Shown here one piece after another: positions 53,666 to 63,544 of a stretch of 64,000 nt of DNA. Position 1 is the first letter of the stretch. Every line of letters starts with the position of its first letter. This stretch comes from Lujinxingia sediminis (GTDB taxonomy: Bacteria > Myxococcota_A > Bradymonadia > Bradymonadales > Bradymonadaceae), in contig NZ_SADD01000001.1 of the NCBI RefSeq assembly GCF_004005565.1, forward strand, positions 186,001-250,000, given 5' to 3'. The translations under genes were made by a program, and so were the position numbers. Under the pieces are notes generated by a model. The model had not been told where the DNA came from. It saw only the letters and a program-made list of their open reading frames with translations, and searched no databases.

Positions 53666-54226
53666 GGCCTACCTCCTCGCGATCGATGACGCCGTCGATA
53701 GGCGCCGGGGGCCTGACGTATGCTGGCGAGGCCCTTCGCCAGTGCTCCTGTCGGGGGGGAGCGATGGGTTCGCATCGTCGTTGTGCCAGAGCCGTGCCAC
53801 CGGCCGAGAGTTCAGGTGCGGTAAAGCTGACCATTTGGTTAAAGGGCGCACAGAATCTGAGCTTTACGCCATGTTACAAGTGCGGCTTTTTTCTCACGTT
53901 GCACCGGTATGCGCTTTGAAACGCGCGTACGGCGGCTTCTCAGTGTGCAGGAGTTGCGTTTGGTCAGTGTTTTGCGCAGGTATTGCGCGTTCATGTCGGC
54001 TCGTTCCCACGGGTGACGCTCATCGTTGAGCCATCGGGATGGTGGGTTGCCGAAGAACGATGCCCGAATAGGGGGCGGACGCCGGCGATTTACGGCGTTG
54101 CGAGTGAGGGCAGCGATACCATCAGGAAACGAAAGGGGGCGTCGGTACAGAACTTGCGACCAGGAGGATATGAGAGTGTAGTTTGCGCAAAATGTGCGTT
54201 AATGGCCCGACCATGAGGGTACCGAG
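53666..54226. promoter_or_regulatory. Divergent nirK-nnrS control region
   Basis: About 560 bases with no supported gene, between nirK and nnrS. Inverted repeats: CTGGCGA/TCGCCAG at 53723-53729 and 53736-53742; GTAAAGCT at 53821-53828 and AGCTTTAC at 53860-53867 (an 8-bp dyad, 31 bases apart); and the perfect TTTGCGCAAA at 54182-54191, 35 bases before nnrS. No TTGATN4ATCAA FNR/NNR box was found. Some of these are candidate operators for a nitrite- or NO-responsive regulator. Confidence 0.4.
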
Positions 54227-55483
54227 GTGAGTATGGTGCAGATCGATCTTCTATCGCCCGGAGCAGCCAGGTCGGCTGACTCCGCCGACGCTCCCCACGC
54301 GCTATGGGCCTGCGGGTTTCGCCCCTTCTTTCTGGCGGCGGCGATCTTTGCGGTGGTTGCGGTGCCCTGGTGGGCGACGATCTTCGCGCGGGGGCTGCGC
54401 GTGGAGACCGGTTGGTCGGTGCTGAGCTGGCATGGCCACGAGATGGTCTTTGGCTTTGCGATGGCGGTGATCGCCGGATTTCTGCTCACCGCAGTGCAAA
54501 ACTGGACCAAAGGCGTCACCGCGCAGGGGCCGTGGCTGATGGGGCTGGTGGCGCTCTGGGGGGCCGGTCGTCTGGCGATGAGCGGGGTTTGGGAGCCGGG
54601 GATCGTCGGAGCGCTCCTTGATCTGAGCTTCATCCCGGCGGTGGCCGTGGCGATCGGGCGGCCGCTGCTGGCCACGAAGAATCGTCGCAACTACGCCTTT
54701 ATCGCGATGCTGGGCGTGCTTTTTATCATGAACCTCCTGATGCACCTCGCTTCGCTCGGTGCGCCTGTTTCCGGAGAGCGTCTGTGGCTTCTGGCGGCCC
54801 TCGATCTTGTTGTGGTGATGATGCTGGTCGTCGGCGGACGTGTCATTCCGATGTTCACCCGCAACGCCACAGGGGTCGCCGTGCACAAGCCGGCCTGGCT
54901 GGAGAAGGTCCTGAGCGTGCTCGTAGGCCTGAGCATCCTCAGCCAGCTGGCGCTGGGACTCGATGCGCACGGTTTGCGCTGGGTCGCCATTGGAAGCTCG
55001 GCGCTGGCCGGTGTGGCTGTGCTTGCCCGGATGGTCGGTTGGGGCACACGCGCCACGCTCAGGACACCGCTGCTCTGGGTGCTGCATGCCGGCCACGCCT
55101 GGATCGGCCTGGGCTTTGTGCTGCGCGCGGCCGCCTACCTCTGGCCCCAGGTCTCCTCGGCGATGGCCACCCACGCCATCACCGTGGGGGCGGTGGGCAT
55201 GCTCACCCTGGGGATGATGGCGCGTGTGTCCCTGGGGCATACCGGACGCCCGCTCAAAGCCCACGCCTGCATGGGCTGGGCCTTCGCGCTGATCGGCATC
55301 GCTGCGCTCGGACGCACGTTTTTGCCCATGCTTGGTCCGGCGCTGCTCGCGGGCGTATGGCCCGGTTATTACGTGGGCCTGGTGAGCGTCTCGGCCACGC
55401 TCTGGGCGGTTGCGTTTTTGATGTATGCGGTGGTCTATCTGCCGGTGCTCACGCGCCCCCGTGTTGACGGGCGGCCGGGCTGA
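54227..55483 (+). CDS. nnrS: NnrS-family membrane protein
   Basis: 418 residues with about 12 membrane helices. NnrS signatures include the N-terminal FRPFFLAAA, HGHEMVFGFAMAVIAGFLLTA, GGRVIPMFTRNA and TVGAVGMLTLGMMARVSLGHTGR. NnrS is a haem- and copper-containing membrane protein linked to nitric oxide in denitrifiers and protects cells against NO stress. GTG start at 54227 with GAGGGT upstream; ATG at 54233 is alternative. Divergent from nirK and first gene of a four-gene plus-strand unit. Confidence 0.93.
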   Translation: MSMVQIDLLSPGAARSADSADAPHALWACGFRPFFLAAAIFAVVAVPWWATIFARGLRVETGWSVLSWHGHEMVFGFAMAVIAGFLLTAVQNWTKGVTAQGPWLMGLVALWGAGRLAMSGVWEPGIVGALLDLSFIPAVAVAIGRPLLATKNRRNYAFIAMLGVLFIMNLLMHLASLGAPVSGERLWLLAALDLVVVMMLVVGGRVIPMFTRNATGVAVHKPAWLEKVLSVLVGLSILSQLALGLDAHGLRWVAIGSSALAGVAVLARMVGWGTRATLRTPLLWVLHAGHAWIGLGFVLRAAAYLWPQVSSAMATHAITVGAVGMLTLGMMARVSLGHTGRPLKAHACMGWAFALIGIAALGRTFLPMLGPALLAGVWPGYYVGLVSVSATLWAVAFLMYAVVYLPVLTRPRVDGRPG

Positions 55484-55493
55484 GGAGGCGCGG

Positions 55494-55988
55494 ATGGAGA
55501 TCGTCTACAAAGTCGCCGTCGCCACCCACGTTATTGCCGCCACGATCTGGGTGGGCGGGGTGCTCTTTATGGCGCTGGTGGCCATTCCGGTGGCCCGCAC
55601 GCTCGAGCCGAAGCTGCGCAGGCATGTGACCTCGGCCATCGGCCAGCGCTTTCAGCGCGTGGGCTGGGCCAGCCTGGGGTGGTTGGTGCTCAGCGGAGCC
55701 TTCATGATGTACTTCTGGGGGGCGCGCTGGGCTAACCTCGTCGATCTCTCCTTCTTCCAGGCGCCGCATACCAGGGTGCTCAGCCTGAAGCTCGGGCTGG
55801 TCACGCTGATGATGCTCTTGAGCCTGACACACGACTTTGTTGTTGGGCCGCGCGCCTCCCAAAACGTCTCGCTGGAGCAGGCCACCCGCTATCGCAAACT
55901 CGCCGCATGGCAGGGGCGTATCACCGGGGGGCTTGTCATCATCATTGTCGTTCTGGCGACGGTGGTTGCGCGGCCCTGGTTTGTTTGA
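55494..55988 (+). CDS. CopD-like integral membrane protein
   Basis: 164 residues from the ATG at 55494 with GAGGAGG six bases before it. Four membrane helices; ATHVIAATIWVGGVLFMALVAIPVARTL with a His-containing first helix and SLKLGLVTLMMLLSLTHDFVVG match the CopD/YbaN-like or DUF2269-type family of copper or electron-transfer related membrane proteins. It lies 10 nt after nnrS, so probably works with it. The metal ligand pattern is not clear enough for a stronger claim. Confidence 0.8.
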   Translation: MEIVYKVAVATHVIAATIWVGGVLFMALVAIPVARTLEPKLRRHVTSAIGQRFQRVGWASLGWLVLSGAFMMYFWGARWANLVDLSFFQAPHTRVLSLKLGLVTLMMLLSLTHDFVVGPRASQNVSLEQATRYRKLAAWQGRITGGLVIIIVVLATVVARPWFV

Positions 55989-56045
55989 TTTGGGTGTATC
56001 ATGTTGATGTTGTTGGTGAATTGTTCTCTTTTAGAGGCGTGCTGA

Positions 56046-56510
56046 ATGCCGGTCGTGAGCCGAATCTTTCTGAAGCTGGGGCTTCTGTACTTTGTGTTGG
56101 CGATGCTTTTTGCGGTGGGGCTGGCCCTGGCGGGAGGGGCGTGGACGGCGCTCTTGCGGCCGACCTACCTGCATCTTTTTATGGTGGGGTGGATCACCCA
56201 GTGCATCGTCGGCGTGGCGCTCTGGCTCTTTCCTAAATGGAGCAAAGAGCAGCCTCGCGGACCCGAGTGGCTCGGGTGGACGAGCCTTCTGGGGCTCAAT
56301 CTGGGGCTTGTGCTGCGCGCCGTTGCCGAACCGATGCAGGCGATGCAAGGGGCGGATGAGGCCGGGATTCTGGGGGGCATGCTGGTCGTCTCGGCCATCG
56401 CTCAGTGGGCCGGCGGGCTGGCCTTTGCCGCCGCGATCTGGCCGCGGATCAAAGACCCCAAAGCCGAGCGGGCGCGGCGCAAGAAACAAGCGCGCGCCGG
56501 GGAGGGCTGA
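56046..56510 (+). CDS. Small haem-copper-oxidase subunit I-like membrane protein (first copy)
   Basis: 154 residues with four membrane helices. The segment PTYLHLFMVGWITQCIVGVALWLFP, with a His early and Gly-rich helix, resembles a helix pair of haem-copper oxidase subunit I. The C-terminus is highly basic (KAERARRKKQARA). Most likely a small haem-binding or accessory relative found in denitrification gene clusters, not a full oxidase. Its stop overlaps the start of the similar next gene, and it lies 57 nt after the CopD-like gene. Confidence 0.75.
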   Translation: MPVVSRIFLKLGLLYFVLAMLFAVGLALAGGAWTALLRPTYLHLFMVGWITQCIVGVALWLFPKWSKEQPRGPEWLGWTSLLGLNLGLVLRAVAEPMQAMQGADEAGILGGMLVVSAIAQWAGGLAFAAAIWPRIKDPKAERARRKKQARAGEG

Positions 56511-56911
56511 TGGCACCGCTCTCGATACATGCGTTGCGCCTGGCGATTTTGCATCTGGTGGTGGGGTTGAGCGCCGGCGCGTTGCTGCTCGCCAATAAGG
56601 GCCCGACGATCTTGCCCCTGGCCGGCCTGGGGAGCACGGAGCTCTTACGCATCCACCATCACACGCTGCTTTTTGGCTGGACGGTGCAGCTTGTGATGGG
56701 CGTGGCGTACTGGATTTTGCCGACCTTCGGCGCGCGTACCGAGCGCGGAAGCGAGCGCGCGATGCTTGTGGCCCTCATCGCGCTCAACCTGGGGGTGGTT
56801 CTGGCCGTGGCGGGTCTGCGTCTGGAAGGTTGGGGGCTGCAGGCCATTGCGGCACTGAGCTTTGGCGTGCACGCCTGGCCCCGGGTCAAAGCCTTTGGGG
56901 AGTCCGGTTGA
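56510..56911 (+). CDS. Small haem-copper-oxidase subunit I-like membrane protein (second copy)
   Basis: 133 residues, starting with an ATG that overlaps the previous stop (TGATG). Four membrane helices; RIHHHTLLFGWTVQLVMGVAYWILPTF repeats the layout of the previous protein's helix 2 (YLHLFMVGWITQCIVGVALWLFP), so the two genes probably arose by duplication and may form a heterodimer. It carries a triple His at the start of that helix. No complete oxidase copper/haem site is present. It converges with the ABC permease gene, 15 nt away. Confidence 0.75.
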   Translation: MAPLSIHALRLAILHLVVGLSAGALLLANKGPTILPLAGLGSTELLRIHHHTLLFGWTVQLVMGVAYWILPTFGARTERGSERAMLVALIALNLGVVLAVAGLRLEGWGLQAIAALSFGVHAWPRVKAFGESG

Positions 56912-56926
56912 GTCCGAAACAAGCCC

Positions 56927-57727
56927 TCAGACGTGAAACTGTTTCTCGCGGAAGATCGCGGTGGCCGCGGCCGTGGCCAGCACCGTGATGAGTCCGGCCA
57001 CCAGGAGCCCGAACCACCATTCAAAATTCAGGGGCTCATCGAGGATGAGCTTGTCGAGCCAGCCCGCGCGGTCGGCGCCCTGAAGGCCGGCGATGGTGCG
57101 GACATGGAACTTCACGCTGGCGAGCTCCATCACCGGAATGGCCGCCACCATCATCTCCACCACGACATAGTAGATGATGCCCAGCAGCAGGCTCGATGAG
57201 AAGATCACCGCCAGCATGGCAAAGAGCGCGGTGTAGGTGAGAGCCCCCACCGCCGCCGCGCCCAGCATCTGGCCCAGCGTCCCGAGCTCCGAGCCAAGCT
57301 CCCCGGAGCTCCCGGCGCAAATCGCAAAGAGCAGGGCGATGGGGAGTGTGCTCACCAGCGTGGCGCTGAGCATCGCGCTTTTGAGTTTGGAGAGATACAG
57401 AATCGCGCGCGGAATCGGTCGCAGGGTCAGGTAGGTGATGGTGCGCCCCTCAATCTCATCGACCACCGAAGGCCCCCCGAAGTAGAGCGCGGCCAGGGGC
57501 ACGAGAAAGGGCAGATACACCGACTCCAGGCTGTTGCGGAACATCGTCATCCCGTCGAGCTCACCGAAGGCCACATAGGCCAGGGCGACGAACACCGGGA
57601 GCAGTTGGACCGCGAGCAGCACAAAGGTCTTTCGGGCGCGAAGCTGTCGACCAAAATCCAGCGCAAAGAGGCTTGTGGCCTGGCGCACCACGCCGAAGTT
57701 GCGGGCCGGAAGAGAAGTTGTGCTCAT
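56927..57727 (-). CDS. ABC-2 type permease (NosY-like)
   Basis: 266 residues with six membrane helices, including the typical ABC-2 pattern (FGRQLRARKTFVLLAV, then YFGGPSVVDEIEGRTITYLTLRPIPRAILYLSKL). It resembles NosY, the permease of the NosFY-NosD copper-site assembly transporter. It follows its ATPase partner by 32 nt. Because NosD and NosZ are not visible here, the substrate could also be copper-, sulfur- or NO-related envelope factors. Confidence 0.85.
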   Translation of the reverse strand: MSTTSLPARNFGVVRQATSLFALDFGRQLRARKTFVLLAVQLLPVFVALAYVAFGELDGMTMFRNSLESVYLPFLVPLAALYFGGPSVVDEIEGRTITYLTLRPIPRAILYLSKLKSAMLSATLVSTLPIALLFAICAGSSGELGSELGTLGQMLGAAAVGALTYTALFAMLAVIFSSSLLLGIIYYVVVEMMVAAIPVMELASVKFHVRTIAGLQGADRAGWLDKLILDEPLNFEWWFGLLVAGLITVLATAAATAIFREKQFHV

Positions 57728-57759
57728 GGCAGGCTCGTCGGGAGCAGAGAGACGGTGGC

Positions 57760-58764
57760 TCAGGAGACCAGGTAGCGGAAGACCGCCGAGAGGTCGTTGT
57801 CGGAGGAGGTCAGCGCGTGAAGCGTCAGCCGATGTTCCACCGAGAGTGAAGCGATGCGGCTGTAGGCCAGATCGGGCTCGGAGGTGGAGACGAAGAAGCC
57901 GCGCTCGGTGAAGCTCAACTCCAGGGTGTCTTCAAACGCGCTCAAGAGGCTGGCGAGTTTGCGGGGCGACTCGCACTCCACATAGATGCGGTGCGGGTGC
58001 TCGTCGATCATCTCGCGAATGCGGTAGATGTTGCCATCGGCGAGCACACGACCGCGGTTGATGAGCACAATATCGGAGGTCATGGCCTCGACTTCGTGCA
58101 GAATGTGGCTGGAGACGACGACGGTTCGTCCTTCATCGCCGAGCCTGCGGATCAGGTCGATGATGGTGCGACGGCCGACCGGGTCGGTGCCGGTCAGCGG
58201 CTCATCAAAAAAGAGGACCTGCGGACGGTGCGCGAGCGCCTGGGCGATCTTGATGCGCTGGCGCATTCCCTTGGAGTACTCGCGAATGGGCCGGTGGGCC
58301 TGTTCCGTCAAACTCACTGTGGCGATGGCCTCTTCGGCAAGCGTGGCCGCGTCGCTCTTCGAGAAGCCCTGCAGGCGCGTGAGGTGGGTGACAAAGGCGC
58401 GCCCGCTCATCTCTTCGTAGAAGGCGTCTTGCTCGGGTACAAAGCCCAGTTTTGCGAAGGCTGCGGCGTTGTTCCAGACGCGCTGCCCTCCGATGGTCGT
58501 CATGCCTGTGGCCGGTCGAAGTTGGCCGGTGAGGCATTTGAGCAGGGTGGACTTGCCGGCACCGTTGGGCCCCAGAAGGCCCACCACGCCCTGGCCGATG
58601 TCAATGGAGATGTCGTTTACGCCGATGACCTGGCCGTACCAGTACGAGAGTTTGCGCGCAGCGATGACCACATCACCGCGACCCACGCGGGTGACCTCCG
58701 AGTTGGCTGCGCCTGTTGAGGCGGCAGCGGTCGGGGCGTCAGAAGTTGGAGCGGGGCTGGACAT
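57760..58764 (-). CDS. ABC transporter ATP-binding protein (second pair, NosF-like)
   Basis: 334 residues. A ~30-residue hydrophilic N-terminus, then the ATPase domain: Walker A GPNGAGKST, signature YSKGMRQR, Walker B VLFFDEPLTGTD, and the switch His in VSSHILHE. The C-terminal ~90 residues form an accessory domain. It couples to the permease at 56927. It belongs to the ABC-2 export subfamily that includes NosF. Second of two such pairs in this operon. Confidence 0.9.
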   Translation of the reverse strand: MSSPAPTSDAPTAAASTGAANSEVTRVGRGDVVIAARKLSYWYGQVIGVNDISIDIGQGVVGLLGPNGAGKSTLLKCLTGQLRPATGMTTIGGQRVWNNAAAFAKLGFVPEQDAFYEEMSGRAFVTHLTRLQGFSKSDAATLAEEAIATVSLTEQAHRPIREYSKGMRQRIKIAQALAHRPQVLFFDEPLTGTDPVGRRTIIDLIRRLGDEGRTVVVSSHILHEVEAMTSDIVLINRGRVLADGNIYRIREMIDEHPHRIYVECESPRKLASLLSAFEDTLELSFTERGFFVSTSEPDLAYSRIASLSVEHRLTLHALTSSDNDLSAVFRYLVS

Positions 58765-58819
58765 CAGCGCCTCGTCGCAAAGCGAGCAGAAAGAGAAGTT
58801 GCGTTACGAGAGAAGACCA

Positions 58820-59680
58820 TCAGGCGATGCCCTCCAGGCGGCTGACGCGGCGGCCGAGCGCGGCAATGCCCGCACCACCCAGCCCCAGCGTCACGATAAA
58901 GGGGGCCCACATCGGCACCGTCTCCGGGAACTCCGGTCCGCCGGCCAGCAAGGCCTGGCCCAGAAGCGTCAGGTTGCCGGTGAGGCTGAAGAGCGCGGCT
59001 GCGGCGTGTCCGCCGCTGACCGTTCCGAAGATCGCGTGCAGAATCAGCGGTACAATGATCGCGCCCAGCCACCCGAGTACCGCGTAACCGGTGCGGTTGG
59101 TCAGGCTGCTCAATCCCACCACCATCGCGCTCATGACAGCCACAAGTCCTGCCGACATCAGTACGCCCACGGCGTGCAGCGCGGCGACCTGGCCGGCGTA
59201 TTCGGTGGAGGCAAAGAAGGCGACACGCAGCGCGCTCAAGAGGATCGCCGGCGCGATTGTGGTCAGCGCCCCCAGCAGGAAGAGGCAGAGGAATTTTCCA
59301 AACGCGTAGTCAAAACGGCTGATAGGCTTGGAGAAGTAGAGCTGCACGGTGCGGTGGCGGAGATCGTCGCTGATGATCCCGCAGCCGTTGGCCACATAGA
59401 CCAAAGCCAGGGCGAAGACCTCGAACTGCAAAAAGATCACCACCGGCCCGCGTCCCGGGGCCTCCGCCGCGCCCATCTGACCGAGCTGCGAGCGCATCGC
59501 GTATTCGCCGACGATGAGCACGCCGAAGATCAGCGGCACAAGCCAACTTCCCAGCACCACCAGTTTGGTGCGCCAGAAACGCCAGTAGGTGCGCAGCGAG
59601 ATCCAGGCGATGGTCCACCAGGCAAAACGCTCAACGATGGGGCCTTCGTAGCGGGTATACTGCTGATCGCGGATCGACAT
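58820..59680 (-). CDS. ABC-2 type permease (first pair)
   Basis: 286 residues with six membrane helices, beginning with YEGPIVERFAWWTIAWISLRTYWRFWRTK and containing the ABC-2 segment DDLRHRTVQLYFSKPISRFDYAFGKFLCLFLLG, which faces the ATPase. It pairs with the ATPase gene at 59708 that precedes it by 27 nt. Same NosY-like type as the permease at 56927, but the two are distinct in sequence. Confidence 0.85.
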   Translation of the reverse strand: MSIRDQQYTRYEGPIVERFAWWTIAWISLRTYWRFWRTKLVVLGSWLVPLIFGVLIVGEYAMRSQLGQMGAAEAPGRGPVVIFLQFEVFALALVYVANGCGIISDDLRHRTVQLYFSKPISRFDYAFGKFLCLFLLGALTTIAPAILLSALRVAFFASTEYAGQVAALHAVGVLMSAGLVAVMSAMVVGLSSLTNRTGYAVLGWLGAIIVPLILHAIFGTVSGGHAAAALFSLTGNLTLLGQALLAGGPEFPETVPMWAPFIVTLGLGGAGIAALGRRVSRLEGIA

Positions 59681-59707
59681 AGGTAAGAACCGATGAGGAA
59701 AGGTGTG

Positions 59708-60643
59708 TTACGCACCGAGCTCCGTACGTGCCCGGGAGTTTTCTTGATCGAGGAGCGCCAGAAAGGCCGTCTCCAGGGTGAGGCGCTGGGGCAAAAAGTG
59801 ACGTAGTTGCACTTTATGTTCCACGGCCAGACGCACCAGCTCATCGGCACTCTGCGCGCTGCTCAGGCGCACTTTGAGGTGCATGCCGGCCTGCTCAACC
59901 GAGAAGCCCGCCTCGGTGAGAAGTTGTGCAAAACGCTCGTTCTCATCGCGGGTGCCCACTTCGATGACCGGGTCGTCGCTCTTCTGCAGCTCGGCCAGCG
60001 AGCCCACGTGCACCAGCGCGCCCTGGTTGAGCATGACCACGCTGTCGCAGATCTTTTCGACATCCGGAAGAAGATGGGTGGAGAGCACCACGCGCACATC
60101 GCGCTCGCGCACATCTTCGATTAGCTCCAGCATCTCGTCGCGGCCTTTGGGGTCGAGGCCGTTGGTGGGCTCATCGAGAAAGAGCAGCCTGGGGCCGTGC
60201 ACGAGCGCCTGGGCGAGCTTGGCGCGCTGCTTCATGCCGGTGGAGAAGCCGCCGAGCTGGCGGTAGCGGGCCTCGCCAAGCCCCACGTAATAGAGGACTT
60301 CGTGGGCGCGCCGAAACGCCTCGCTTTTGGGGAGCCCGCAGAGCTGGCCGTTGAAGCTGACGTAATCAACGGCGGTCATGTAGGGCAAATAGCAGTCGTT
60401 TTCGGGCATGTAGCCCACCGCGCGGCGGATGGCACGGGCGTCGTGAGGAAGGCGCATCCCCAGCACCTCGGCGCTGCCGCCGTTGATGGGGATGAGGCCC
60501 AGGAGCGCCTTGATGAGCGTGGACTTGCCTGCCCCGTTAGGGCCGAGAAGCCCCACCGCGTTGGACTCCAGCTCAAAACTGATGCCTTTGAGCGCGGCGA
60601 AGCCCCTGTAGTCCTTCTGGACGTTGTCGAGTCGAAAGAGCAC
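59708..60643 (-). CDS. ABC transporter ATP-binding protein (first pair, NosF-like)
   Basis: 311 residues from the GTG at 60643 (VLFRLDNVQ); a longer frame upstream overlaps the kinase gene and is low-complexity. Walker A LLGPNGAGKST, Q-loop region MPENDCYL, signature FSTGMKQR, Walker B LLFLDEPTNGLD and His in LSTHLLPD. The C-terminal ~90 residues are an accessory domain. It drives the permease at 58820. The signature deviates from canonical LSGGQ in the same way as in other ABC-2 export ATPases. Confidence 0.9.
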   Translation of the reverse strand: MLFRLDNVQKDYRGFAALKGISFELESNAVGLLGPNGAGKSTLIKALLGLIPINGGSAEVLGMRLPHDARAIRRAVGYMPENDCYLPYMTAVDYVSFNGQLCGLPKSEAFRRAHEVLYYVGLGEARYRQLGGFSTGMKQRAKLAQALVHGPRLLFLDEPTNGLDPKGRDEMLELIEDVRERDVRVVLSTHLLPDVEKICDSVVMLNQGALVHVGSLAELQKSDDPVIEVGTRDENERFAQLLTEAGFSVEQAGMHLKVRLSSAQSADELVRLAVEHKVQLRHFLPQRLTLETAFLALLDQENSRARTELGA

Positions 60644-60704
60644 GGGATGATCCCCCGGTCGGTGGTCGAGCGCGCGCGGCGCCTTCGGGTTAGGGCTGGC
60701 GCTT

Positions 60705-62108
<1,404 letters not shown>

Positions 62109-62240
62109 CGGTAACTCCAGAACCTTGCAGGGAGATCAGCTCAGCGATCTCTTGTATCAGGTTTGCGCGCGAGCGCTTATAGCACAGCGCTTCGCAACAC
62201 AACAACGGCGCGCAGAGCGCCAGAGCAGGGCGATGAGACG

Positions 62241-63404
62241 ATGGTGAAGGGCAATCCAGACGAGCCCGGTTCAAAGGAGCGGGGCGCGCTACGTGATGCG
62301 ATCAAGGCCGAGGCTGTGCGCCTGGGTTTTGAGGCCTGCGCGATCGTGCCGGCCGAGCGCCTGCCGACGGCGCGCGCATACCAGGAGTGGCTGAGTGAGG
62401 GGCGCCACGGCACGATGCACTATATGGAGAATCATCAGCCCCTGCGCGTGGACCCGCGTGTGCTGGAGCCTGGCACCCGTTCGGTGATCGTGCTCCTGAG
62501 CAACTACCGCCAGCCCACCGACCTCTTTGAGGGGGGCATGCGTGTGGCGAGTTATGCCCACGGGGACGACTATCACGACTTTTTGTGGGAGCGCATGCGC
62601 GCCCTTGCCGCCTTCGTGCATAACGAGACTGGCGTTGACGTTGCAACTCGCCCCGCGGTGGATTCGGCCCCCTTGCTTGAGCGTGATCTGGCGCGGATGG
62701 CCGGGCTGGGATGGGTGGGCAAAAACGCGCTGCTGATCCGTCAGGGGCTGGGGAGCTTTACAATCATCTCGGAGGTGCTCGTAGCGCTGGACCTGGGGGA
62801 GCCGGCCGAGCCCGCCGCCGACCGTTGCGGGCGTTGTACCCGCTGCATCGACGCCTGCCCCACCGGGGCGATCATCGCACCGCAGGTCATTGATGCGCGT
62901 CGCTGCATCTCGTATCTGACCATTGAACTTCGTGGGCCGATTCCCCGCCGCCTTCGTCCCCTGATCGGCAATCATCTTTTCGGGTGCGATATCTGCCAGA
63001 CGGTCTGCCCCTGGAATCGGCGTGCGCCGCTGAGTGAGGACCAGAACTTTGCGCCCCGGGAGGCCTATCGCGCGCTCAGTCCCCTGGAGCTTCTGGGCTT
63101 CGATCATCCTCGCTACGTTGAGACGTTTCGGCGTTCGCCCATGAAACGAGCGAAGCTCGGGGGGCTTAAGCGAAATGCGGCGGTCGTGGTTGGCAACACC
63201 GGATCGGTCGACGATGTGCCGGCGCTGACCCGCTATCTGGAGCGCGAAGACGACGCTGTGGTGCGCGGGCATATCGCCTGGGCGCTCGGGCGTCTGGGTG
63301 GCGAGCGGGCCGCTGAGGCGCTTCGGGCCGCGCTGGCGCGCGAAGAGGATTCGCTGGTGCTTGATGAACTCGATGTTGCGCTCAGGATGGTCAGCGGCGT
63401 CTGA
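62241..63404 (+). CDS. queG: Epoxyqueuosine reductase QueG
   Basis: 387 residues from the ATG at 62241. The N-terminal domain holds the catalytic Asp141 in VDSAPLLER and cobalamin-binding surfaces; two 4Fe-4S clusters are bound by Cys196/199/202 (CGRCTRC) with Cys206 and Cys249/252/256 (CDICQTVC), and a C-terminal HEAT-like unit (ALGRLGGERAAEALRAAL) finishes the protein. It reduces epoxyqueuosine to queuosine in tRNA, using cobalamin. Divergent from the kinase gene. No other queuosine genes are in the window. Confidence 0.94.
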   Translation: MVKGNPDEPGSKERGALRDAIKAEAVRLGFEACAIVPAERLPTARAYQEWLSEGRHGTMHYMENHQPLRVDPRVLEPGTRSVIVLLSNYRQPTDLFEGGMRVASYAHGDDYHDFLWERMRALAAFVHNETGVDVATRPAVDSAPLLERDLARMAGLGWVGKNALLIRQGLGSFTIISEVLVALDLGEPAEPAADRCGRCTRCIDACPTGAIIAPQVIDARRCISYLTIELRGPIPRRLRPLIGNHLFGCDICQTVCPWNRRAPLSEDQNFAPREAYRALSPLELLGFDHPRYVETFRRSPMKRAKLGGLKRNAAVVVGNTGSVDDVPALTRYLEREDDAVVRGHIAWALGRLGGERAAEALRAALAREEDSLVLDELDVALRMVSGV

Positions 63405-63544
63405 GGTGTCCGGGGGCATCTTTTTTCGCAGAAGTCCTTGCTCCGCGCGTGTTATCGGGCCTACACTTCCCCACACACTGACCCTCAGAATGGGTGCGCG
63501 GCATGGACGCGCCCCTACCGAACTCTTTGCCCGAGGAGCGAGCA

